A stretch of DNA of 48,467 bases from Candidatus Merdinaster equi (lineage in GTDB: Bacteria; Bacillota; Clostridia; Lachnospirales; Lachnospiraceae). The stretch covers positions 1 through 48,467 of the forward strand of contig JAGHUF010000055.1 of NCBI GenBank assembly GCA_018064935.1. Reading direction: 5' to 3'. Below, piece by piece: positions 1-7,976 of this stretch (position 1 is the stretch's first letter; each line of letters opens with the position of its first letter). Both the position numbers and the translations under genes were made by a program. Under the pieces are notes generated by a model. The model saw only the letters and a list, made by a program, of their open reading frames with translations, did not search any database and was not told where the DNA came from.

Positions 1-73
1 ATTTGAGAACGCTGCGTTGACATTGACCCTTGCAAAAATATCATGTTCAGGATGTGGAAAATAATGCATCATA

Positions 74-82
74 TGATATAAT
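74..82 (+). promoter_or_regulatory. Extended -10 promoter for dapL
   Basis: TGATATAAT is a perfect extended -10 (TG-N-TATAAT) about 70 bases before the dapL start. There is no good -35 at 17-18 bp (GTGGAA/TGTGGA region), which is tolerable with an extended -10. The 154 bases before dapL hold no recognisable gene. Confidence 0.5.
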
Positions 83-154
83 GAAAAGCGGTTTGTAAAA
101 AGTAAGAGATATGTACGAATAATAATGAAATAAAACAGAAAGCGAGATAAGAAA

Positions 155-1369
155 ATGTTTATTGCAAATGAAGATTATCAGAAGCTTCCCGGAAGTTACC
201 TGTTCTCTACTATTGGAAAAAAGGTTAATGCATTTGCAGCAGCTAACCCTGACAAGAAAATAATAAGACTTGGTATTGGTGATGTTACACAGCCGCTTTG
301 TGATGCGGTAATCAAGGCACTTCATGAAGGCGTTGATGAGATGGCACAGGCAAGTACCTTCAAAGGATATGCACCTGACCTTGGATACAGCTTCCTTAGA
401 GATATAATTGCACAGAAGGATTTCAAGGATCGTGGATGTGATATCAGTGCTGATGAAATCTTTGTTTCAGACGGAGCAAAGAGTGATTCTGCCAATATTC
501 AGGAAATCTTTTCAGTAAAGAACAGAATCGCTGTGTGTGACCCTGTTTACCCAGTTTATGTTGATTCTAATGTAATGGCAGGCAGGACAGGTACATATAA
601 TGCTGAAACCGAGCAGTGGAGCAATGTAATCTACATGCCTTGTACTGCTGAGAATGGTTTTGTAGCTGAACTTCCTAAGGAAGTGCCAGATATTATTTAT
701 CTCTGCTTCCCTAATAACCCAACAGGTGCTTCTATCACTAAGGATCAGCTGCAGGTTTGGGTTGACTATGCTAACAAGAATAATGCTGTTATCATCTTTG
801 ATTCAGCATATGAAGCATATATTTCAGATCCTAGCACACCTCATTCAATTTACGAGTGTGAGGGCGCACGTACTTGTGCTATAGAGATTCGTTCTTTCTC
901 TAAAAAAGCAGGATTTACTGGACTTCGTCTTGGATATACAGTTGTTCCTAAGGATTTAAAGCAGGGTGATGTTAGTCTTCATGCGCTGTGGGCACGTCGC
1001 CATGGCACCAAGTTCAATGGAGCACCTTATATTGTTCAGAAGGCTGGAGCAGCTGTTTACTCTGCAGAGGGCGAGAAGCAGACAGCTGAGCAGGTTGCAT
1101 ATTATATGAAGAATGCAGCTTATATCAAGAACGGACTTGCAGAGGCAGGTTATACAGTATTTGGTGGCGTCAATGCACCATATATTTGGATGAAGACCCC
1201 TGATGGTCTCACAAGCTGGGAATTCTTCGACAGACTTCTTGAAACTGTGAATGTAGTTGGTACCCCGGGATCTGGATTTGGACCAAGCGGTGAAGGTTAT
1301 TTCAGACTTACTGCATTTGGTAATTATGAGAATACAGTAGAAGCTGTTGATAGAATTAAGAAGATGTAA
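155..1369 (+). CDS. dapL: LL-diaminopimelate aminotransferase
   Basis: Predicted to make LL-2,6-diaminopimelate directly from tetrahydrodipicolinate with glutamate as amino donor, the one-step shortcut of lysine and peptidoglycan precursor synthesis; cytosolic and PLP-dependent. The 404-residue protein has the family length and opening ([19 protein letters not shown]), the [13 protein letters not shown] substrate-loop region, CFPNNPTGA near the middle, and the PLP lysine in [10 protein letters not shown] (first Lys about residue 250), followed by RLGYTVVP. The ATG at 155 matches the expected family N-terminus; the ribosome binding site (GCGAGATAAG) is weak. The gene is monocistronic, with its own promoter and a strong terminator at 1377-1405. 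Assignment to DapL rather than a general class I aminotransferase is firm from the N-terminal and [10 protein letters not shown] signatures. Confidence 0.96.
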   Translation: MFIANEDYQKLPGSYLFSTIGKKVNAFAAANPDKKIIRLGIGDVTQPLCDAVIKALHEGVDEMAQASTFKGYAPDLGYSFLRDIIAQKDFKDRGCDISADEIFVSDGAKSDSANIQEIFSVKNRIAVCDPVYPVYVDSNVMAGRTGTYNAETEQWSNVIYMPCTAENGFVAELPKEVPDIIYLCFPNNPTGASITKDQLQVWVDYANKNNAVIIFDSAYEAYISDPSTPHSIYECEGARTCAIEIRSFSKKAGFTGLRLGYTVVPKDLKQGDVSLHALWARRHGTKFNGAPYIVQKAGAAVYSAEGEKQTAEQVAYYMKNAAYIKNGLAEAGYTVFGGVNAPYIWMKTPDGLTSWEFFDRLLETVNVVGTPGSGFGPSGEGYFRLTAFGNYENTVEAVDRIKKM

Positions 1370-1376
1370 TGTAAAG

Positions 1377-1405
1377 CGGTGGTGTGAAGGCACCACCGTT
1401 TTTTT
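1377..1405 (+). terminator. Rho-independent terminator of dapL
   Basis: Perfect 8-bp GC-rich stem CGGTGGTG / CACCACCG with a 6-base loop, followed by seven T. It lies 8 bases after the dapL stop codon. Confidence 0.93.
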
Positions 1406-1428
1406 AACTTATATAAAAAAGAAAAAAT

Positions 1429-1460
1429 AAACCATAAAAAACAGTTGCCTTATTCGTATC
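1429..1460 (+). promoter_or_regulatory. Candidate ECF-sigma promoter motif (autoregulation)
   Basis: AAACC at 1429-1433 and CGTATC at 1455-1460 are separated by 21 bases. The same two blocks with the same spacing occur before the VWA lipoprotein gene (3031-3062). Known ECF promoters of the sigma-W type use AAAC plus CGTA, but with about 16 bases between, so the match is imperfect; the left block is also easy to find in A-rich DNA. Confidence 0.3.
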
Positions 1461-1500
1461 AGAAATAAACAGGATGTACTAGGCGACAGAAAGGAGCATT

Positions 1501-2094
1501 GTGACTGAAGCTGAATTTGAAGCAGCAGTCGCTCGAATCAGAAGTGGTGACCGTGAAGGATTAAAAGAGATATATCTTGCATATGTTAAGTTTATCTATT
1601 CGGTTATTTACAATATTGTTGGAAATAAAGAAACTACTGAAGATTTGACGAGTGATGTTTTTATCAAATTATGGGATGTACTAGAGCAGTACAAACCAGG
1701 GCATGGACACAAGGGATATCTTGCGACAATTGCCAGAAATCATGCGATTGATCATATGAGACGCGCCGGAAGAGAAATACCTATTGCGACAGGCGGGAAT
1801 GAAGAATATGGAGCAGATAATGGTAATGATACATCGCAGGTAACTGCTTTTGACACCGGAGGAGATTATGCTCCGGCCAGACAGGAGACACCGGAAGAAG
1901 CGGTGGTCGGAGATATGAGTGTCGAACATGCGCTTGCAACATTGTCGCCGGAAGAACGAGAAGTAATAGAGAGAAAGGTTCTGGCGGATATGACATTCAA
2001 GGAAATATCGGAAGAGTTGAAGGTTCCTATGGGAACGATAACATGGCGCTATCAGGCGGCGATTAAAAAATTAAGGAGGTGCGGATATGAGTAA
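1501..2094 (+). CDS. ECF-type RNA polymerase sigma factor
   Basis: A 197-residue sigma-70 family protein of group 4 layout: region 2 at about residues 20-95 (TTEDLTSDVFIKLW, then GYLATIARNHAIDHMRR for -10 recognition) and region 4 at about 140-195 (LSPEEREVIERKVL, then FKEISEELKVPMGTITWRYQAAIKKLRR as the helix-turn-helix). Residues 96-140 form a longer acidic linker than usual. The start is GTG at 1501, set by AAAGGAG at 1490-1496. Its 3' end overlaps the next gene by 8 bases and contains that gene's AAGGAGG, so the two are translationally coupled. With the membrane protein behind it this is very probably a sigma/anti-sigma pair. The signal it answers cannot be read from sequence. Confidence 0.92.
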   Translation: MTEAEFEAAVARIRSGDREGLKEIYLAYVKFIYSVIYNIVGNKETTEDLTSDVFIKLWDVLEQYKPGHGHKGYLATIARNHAIDHMRRAGREIPIATGGNEEYGADNGNDTSQVTAFDTGGDYAPARQETPEEAVVGDMSVEHALATLSPEEREVIERKVLADMTFKEISEELKVPMGTITWRYQAAIKKLRRCGYE

Positions 2095-2986
2095 GGATTT
2101 TGAAAAAGAATATAATGAAATGCTCGATGCCCAGATTCCGGACCTTTGGAGTAGAATCGAGCCAAAGCTGCATGAAAAGCAAAACCTGCATGAAAAGCAT
2201 AACCTACAGATAGAACAAAACCTGCAGATAGAACAAAACCTACAGTTAGAACAGGAACTACAGATAGAGCGGAAAAGCCCTCAAAAGGTGGTAAGATTTA
2301 ACAGAAGAACCTGGGCAACAATTGGTTCGGTAGCAGCTGCAGTAGTTGTGATTGGTATATCAATACCAATTCTTATGAATATAGGACCTAAGAAAGCGCA
2401 GGATGCTTCTTTCCATGGAATGGCGGCAACAGCACCGAGTGAAGATGCTTATTATTCTGAAATGGAGACGGAGGCAGCAAGTGATGAGGCGGAGACAGCT
2501 GATAATTGGAACCTGATGGATAATGCGGTGACGAATTCGAATTCAGAAACCCCGGCTGCGGAGTCTGTATATGAAGGACAAAAGGGTGTCTATGAGGTGG
2601 CCGACGGACCTGCTATGGAGAATTCCGAATCAGCTGCAGTCGAAGATACTGAAGAAGAAGGTGCGACTCAGGGCATATCAGCAGATGAGTGGGTTTTGGT
2701 TGAGGCAGATGAGCATTTGACTTACAGCATTCCACAAAAACTGGCAGAGGCTTATGCTACTGGCGCAGCGGATGAAGGAAACATTATAGTGACAGTCCTT
2801 AAGCAGGATGAAGTTCCTGAATATATTTCGGGTGAGCCAGTGCTGGATATTGTTGAAGGCGAGAATTGCTATATCTTCTATTTTGAAGATAAAGAGCATA
2901 ATCTGTATTATCAGGTGGCATTTGTGGCAGCAGCATTTACCGAAGATGAGGCCATAGCAGTTGCTAGTACCGTGGCACTTAATTAA
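2087..2986 (+). CDS. Putative transmembrane anti-sigma factor
   Basis: A 299-residue single-pass protein. Residues 1-74 are cytoplasmic and charged and should bind the sigma factor; residues 75-100 form one membrane helix (TWATIGSVAAAVVVIGISIP); the rest is an exported, acidic, low-complexity region and then a compact C-terminal domain (about 200-299). The N-terminal part holds six tandem hexapeptides (residues 27-62, consensus N-L-Q-I-E-Q) encoded by 18-bp DNA repeats. No classical zinc anti-sigma motif (HxxxCxxC) is visible, so the role is inferred from the 8-base overlap with the ECF gene and the membrane topology. The start ATG at 2087 has AAGGAGG ideally spaced upstream. Confidence 0.7.
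   Translation: MSKDFEKEYNEMLDAQIPDLWSRIEPKLHEKQNLHEKHNLQIEQNLQIEQNLQLEQELQIERKSPQKVVRFNRRTWATIGSVAAAVVVIGISIPILMNIGPKKAQDASFHGMAATAPSEDAYYSEMETEAASDEAETADNWNLMDNAVTNSNSETPAAESVYEGQKGVYEVADGPAMENSESAAVEDTEEEGATQGISADEWVLVEADEHLTYSIPQKLAEAYATGAADEGNIIVTVLKQDEVPEYISGEPVLDIVEGENCYIFYFEDKEHNLYYQVAFVAAAFTEDEAIAVASTVALN
2165..2272 (+). repeat. Six 18-bp tandem repeats inside the anti-sigma gene
   Basis: Six in-frame 18-bp units encode KLHEKQ, NLHEKH, NLQIEQ, NLQIEQ, NLQLEQ and ELQIER. Units 3-5 are nearly identical at DNA level (AACCTRCAGWTAGAACAA), which points to recent slippage or unequal crossing-over. The product is a charged helix-forming spacer between the sigma-binding N-terminus and the membrane. 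Confidence 0.9.
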
Positions 2987-3030
2987 GCAGTAAAAAACAA
3001 AAAAACAAAAAATTTAAAAAAATTTCAAAA

Positions 3031-3062
3031 AAACCCATAAAAATAAAAATCCCATCCGTATC
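3031..3062 (+). promoter_or_regulatory. Candidate ECF-sigma promoter for the VWA lipoprotein
   Basis: AAACC(C) at 3031 and CGTATC at 3057-3062 stand in the same 32-base frame as the motif before the sigma gene (1429-1460). The surrounding 2990-3050 stretch is almost pure A with a few T and C, a likely flexible upstream element. The low sequence complexity makes the left block weak evidence. Confidence 0.3.
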
Positions 3063-3143
3063 TATTACATAAGAGCAAACAAAGTAATAGAAAGCTTACA
3101 CGAACAAAACAGTTCTTAAGCAATAAACGGAGGGATTTTTATT

Positions 3144-4790
3144 ATGAAGAAAAAGATTGTATCAGGACTTTTGGCAATGACAATTGCAGCATCACTTATT
3201 ACTGGATGCGGAGCGGCAGTGGATGTGGCAAACGATTTCCACAATACGAGACCTACACAGAATATCGATACACCTGTTGATGTACCTGCTGTAGTTGAGA
3301 CTGAATCATCGCAGAACAAGTATAGCGGAACAAGCGATGTGTGTACTGAGGAGGCTCTCTATGACAATGGAGGCTATTATGCGATAGCCGATTGTGGACC
3401 TTACGTTGAGCCATATTATCAGGGCGGAGAATCATATGCACAGATCAATGAGAATAAGTTTCTCAGCGTAAAAGAGAATCCTCTTTCTACTTTTTCAGCT
3501 GATGTTGACACCGCATCATATTCAAATGTAAGAAGAATGATTCTTGATGGATATGAACCAGAGTGGATTGATAAGGATGCAGTCAGAATAGAAGAGATGA
3601 TTAATTATTTCTCTTACGATTATAAGGCACCTAAGGCTAACGAGCCTTTCAGCGTTAACTCGTCAATAGCAAAGTGCCCATGGAACAATGAGTCATACCT
3701 CATGATGGTTGGACTTAGCACTGAGAGCATAGATTTCTCTGAAGCGCCAGCATCTAATCTTGTTTTCTTAATTGACGTATCAGGATCTATGTATGATTCT
3801 AATAAGCTTCCTCTACTTCAGAAATCATTTACTATGCTGACAGATAATCTGTCTGAAAAAGATCGTGTTTCAATCGTAACATATGCTGGAGATGACAGAG
3901 TTGTTCTTCGCGGAGCTAGAGGCGATGAGAAGGATACCATTAAGGACGCTATCAACTCACTTGAAGCAGGTGGCTCAACTAATGGTTCCGCAGGTATTGT
4001 GACCGCTTATGAGCTTGCAGAGAGATATTTCATCGAGGGTGGAAATAACAGAGTAATTCTTGCTACTGATGGTGATCTCAATGTAGGTATTACAAGCAAC
4101 GGAGGACTTGAGGACCTTATTTCGTCAGAGAAAAATAGTGGAGTTTTCTTATCTGTACTCGGATTTGGCGCAGGCAATATCAAGGATGACAAAATGGAAC
4201 TCCTTGCAGATAAGGGAAATGGTAACTATTCTTACATCGATTCAGTTAAGGAAGCCAAAAAAGTATTAGTTGAGGAAATGGGTGCAACTCTTGTCACTGT
4301 TGCCAAGGACGTAAAGTTCCAGCTTGAGTTCAACTCTGATGTTGTAGCTGAGTATCGTCAGATTGGTTATGAGAACAGACAGATGGCTGCTGAGGATTTT
4401 GACGATGACACAAAGGATGCTGGAGAAATTGGAGCAGGTCACAGCGTAACTGTATTATATGAAATTAAGCTTGCAGGAAGTGATGCAAAAGCACAGAAGA
4501 CTCAGAACTGGACAACTCTTCATATCAGATATAAGGAGCCAAGCGAGGACGTGAGCACAGAGCTTCTTTACAATATTGGATCAAACGAGTATTCAGATGA
4601 GCTTGACAGAAATATGTCCTTTGCAGCAGCCGTTGCCGAGTTTGGAATGATTTTAAGAGACAGTGAATTCAAGGGAAACAGCACCTGTGATAGCGTGATG
4701 AAGCTTGTATCTAACTCAGGTTTCAGAGGCGATGAGTACAAAGAAGAATTCATGGAAATCGTAGATATTTATGCCGGAATGCTTCACTAA
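3144..4790 (+). CDS. VWA-domain lipoprotein, YfbK family
   Basis: A 548-residue exported lipoprotein: signal peptide and lipobox LITGC with Cys22 as the lipidation site. After a linker comes the VWA-preceding domain (FLSVKENPLSTFSADVDTASYSNVRR, IEEMINYFSYDY), then a von Willebrand type A domain from about residue 195 with an intact MIDAS start DVSGSM (Asp211, Ser213, Ser215) and ATDGDLNVG, then the C-terminal domain typical of YfbK-like proteins. It should bind a divalent metal and a partner protein on the outer face of the membrane. Start ATG 3144 follows GGAGGGA. It follows the ECF sigma and anti-sigma genes; the three may form one surface-stress circuit, with this protein as target or sensor. 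That link is inference. Confidence 0.9.
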   Translation: MKKKIVSGLLAMTIAASLITGCGAAVDVANDFHNTRPTQNIDTPVDVPAVVETESSQNKYSGTSDVCTEEALYDNGGYYAIADCGPYVEPYYQGGESYAQINENKFLSVKENPLSTFSADVDTASYSNVRRMILDGYEPEWIDKDAVRIEEMINYFSYDYKAPKANEPFSVNSSIAKCPWNNESYLMMVGLSTESIDFSEAPASNLVFLIDVSGSMYDSNKLPLLQKSFTMLTDNLSEKDRVSIVTYAGDDRVVLRGARGDEKDTIKDAINSLEAGGSTNGSAGIVTAYELAERYFIEGGNNRVILATDGDLNVGITSNGGLEDLISSEKNSGVFLSVLGFGAGNIKDDKMELLADKGNGNYSYIDSVKEAKKVLVEEMGATLVTVAKDVKFQLEFNSDVVAEYRQIGYENRQMAAEDFDDDTKDAGEIGAGHSVTVLYEIKLAGSDAKAQKTQNWTTLHIRYKEPSEDVSTELLYNIGSNEYSDELDRNMSFAAAVAEFGMILRDSEFKGNSTCDSVMKLVSNSGFRGDEYKEEFMEIVDIYAGMLH

Positions 4791-4837
4791 GGTGAACGGA
4801 AGTACCTGCAGGAGCTTGGTTGTTTCCAACGGCAAAG

Positions 4838-5566
4838 CTACTCTTCACTAGCGAGTATTGGAACATCATTATCAAGTATGTGAATTAACCATTCAGCGCA
4901 GCGTGCTTTTTTGGTAGAAGTAAAGAAAACAGAATAATAGACTACCGGGGTATCGTCAGTATATATGCCTGACTCCCACAGGTAGGGAGCAATGTCCCGG
5001 GTGAGTTTGATTGCAATTGGATACTCACCTGGGTCATTTTTGTATGTCATGTACCATAGAGAATCAGAAACGCGGGATAGTAATTCCGCATCAAGTACCT
5101 GTCTTAAATCTACGAAATAGCCATTTGCGGCAAAGAATTCAAACTCCTTTTCGTTGATAAGGCAGAAATCCATATCAGCTGCTTCGGAGTGAGCCAGCAT
5201 GAGTATTGGGGTGTCGATAGCAGATTTTGGGTTCTCACCATAGGCGTTATAGTTCATAGAGAAATCGTAGCATATATCGAGTGTGCCGTCCGCAAGCCCA
5301 ATTGCTGATGCATATTCTTTCTCGTAGCTTTTCTCAATCATAGCCGTAGCATTGGAATTGATAAATGCTCCGGATACGTATGGCGTCACCTGATAGAGTG
5401 AGCAGCTTCTAATAAGAAATACCAGAACAATAATTACGAATAATACCGCTGCAAACGGCCATTTATAGTATAGGAAAAAGAAGGCAAGTCGCTCGCCACC
5501 TGTATGCTCCTTCATTTTTTCTTTGTTTGCTCGAATTTCCTCGGCCATTGAATCGTAATCGCTCAT
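4838..5566 (-). CDS. Unknown single-pass membrane protein
   Basis: On the minus strand, 242 residues. I set the start at the ATG at 5566 (MSDYDSMAEE) because AAATGAGGA lies 5-8 bases upstream; a longer frame to 5608 lacks a ribosome binding site. An N-terminal cytoplasmic part (1-37) precedes one membrane helix (about 38-56, WPFAAVLFVIIVLVFLI), and the remainder is predicted outside. The outer part has scattered aromatic residues and phrases that recall solute-binding proteins (PIAIKLTRDIAPYLW), but no family could be named. It converges with the VWA gene and diverges from the gene at 5767. Confidence 0.75.
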   Translation of the reverse strand: MSDYDSMAEEIRANKEKMKEHTGGERLAFFFLYYKWPFAAVLFVIIVLVFLIRSCSLYQVTPYVSGAFINSNATAMIEKSYEKEYASAIGLADGTLDICYDFSMNYNAYGENPKSAIDTPILMLAHSEAADMDFCLINEKEFEFFAANGYFVDLRQVLDAELLSRVSDSLWYMTYKNDPGEYPIAIKLTRDIAPYLWESGIYTDDTPVVYYSVFFTSTKKARCAEWLIHILDNDVPILASEE

Positions 5567-5700
5567 ACTAATCCTCATTTCTGAACAACTTATGATAAAT
5601 AAGTGCATCAGCGTTATTTTTCACACTATTCATAATAGAAATAGTGAGTGACTTAGTCAATCGAAATGCACTTTGATTGTTTATTTGTTCAGGTCTCGCA

Positions 5701-5729
5701 TTGAATAATTCTGAAAAAAAGCATAGAAT
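5701..5729 (+). promoter_or_regulatory. Sigma-A promoter of the 5767 gene
   Basis: TTGAAT (5701-5706), exactly 17 bases, TAGAAT (5724-5729). Predicted transcription start is near 5736, giving a leader of about 30 bases. Confidence 0.7.
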
Positions 5730-5766
5730 ATAAAGAGTTATTGTAAAGGCGTGGAAGGATTGGCAT

Positions 5767-6276
5767 ATGAACGAGAATTATGTTGAATTATTAGTACCTA
5801 GAAAAACGGCAGGCTGGCAAAAGGGCATGGTATGGCTCCTGTTATTACTCGCAATTTCCAGCCTTATTTTTTATTTCCCGGCTTCACTAGCAACATCACC
5901 AATGTCGCTTCTTGCGCTTGTGGGTGCGGTGCTGTTTGGAGTTCTGTTCTGGGTTATGAGAACCAATGTCGATGTTGAGTATGAATATCTCTATGTTGGC
6001 AAGGAACTGTCGGTCGACAAAATATTAGGAAAAGCAAAAAGAAAAAATGTCCTTGTGCTGGATATGGAGAGAGTGGAGATGATAGCGCCACAGGGCTCAT
6101 ATCACTTAGACGAGTTCAAGAATAAAACCTATAGACTTGAGGATTATACCTCACAGGAGGAAGGCGCCAAAGTGTATGTTATGATTACGGACTCTTCCAA
6201 GGTGCTGATTGAGCCAAATGATGAGCTTATCAAATTGTTCAGAAGCACAGTGCCAAGAAAGATTTTCACTGATTGA
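5767..6276 (+). CDS. Small two-helix membrane protein, DUF6106-like
   Basis: A 169-residue protein with two hydrophobic segments (about 20-38 and 44-62) and a soluble C-terminal domain rich in beta-type sequence (LYVGKELSVDKILGKAKRK, VLVLDMERVEMIAP). The general pattern, with an N-terminal EKLV/ELLVPRK-type start, resembles DUF6106 proteins that are widespread in Lachnospiraceae; that name is from memory and is not certain. Start ATG 5767 follows GGAAGGA. Its stop codon overlaps the -35 box of the guaB promoter, so guaB is transcribed on its own and possibly also by read-through. Function unknown. Confidence 0.75.
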   Translation: MNENYVELLVPRKTAGWQKGMVWLLLLLAISSLIFYFPASLATSPMSLLALVGAVLFGVLFWVMRTNVDVEYEYLYVGKELSVDKILGKAKRKNVLVLDMERVEMIAPQGSYHLDEFKNKTYRLEDYTSQEEGAKVYVMITDSSKVLIEPNDELIKLFRSTVPRKIFTD

Positions 6277-6301
6277 CATAACACATATACTTTGATAGAA
6301 T
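6273..6301 (+). promoter_or_regulatory. Strong sigma-A promoter of guaB
   Basis: TTGACA (6273-6278), 17 bases, TAGAAT (6296-6301): near-consensus. The -35 overlaps the stop codon of the preceding gene. A second, weaker candidate is TTGTCA (6301-6306) with TAAAAT (6326-6331) at 19 bases. The leader is about 65 bases with no purine-riboswitch features that I can see. Confidence 0.8.
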
Positions 6302-6315
6302 TGTCAAAATTATAA

Positions 6316-7833
<1,518 letters not shown>

Positions 7834-7870
7834 TTATTGAGAATATTAATAAAAAAATCAATTAACCAAT

Positions 7871-7898
7871 GGGGGACGCTAGCCGTTCCCCTTGTTTT
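7871..7898 (+). terminator. Rho-independent terminator of guaB
   Basis: GGGGGACG / CGTTCCCC stem (8 bp, one G-T wobble), 5-base loop CTAGC, followed by TTGTTTT. Confidence 0.9.
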
Positions 7899-7976
7899 AT
7901 GTACAGAAAAATAGTAAAATAAAATAATTCTAGCGTATGATAACCTAACGCATTTTTTACCCTTGGGAGATATCTG

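Noticed and set aside
62-75. TAATGCATCATATG shared exactly between the dapL promoter and repeat units at 47972 and 48036
   Set aside because: A few 14-base matches are expected by chance in an AT-rich 48-kb window; no other similarity extends from it.
5624-5646. Inverted repeat CACTATT / AATAGTG between divergent genes
   Set aside because: Seven AT-rich pairs around 9 bases, not placed over a recognisable promoter; too weak to claim.
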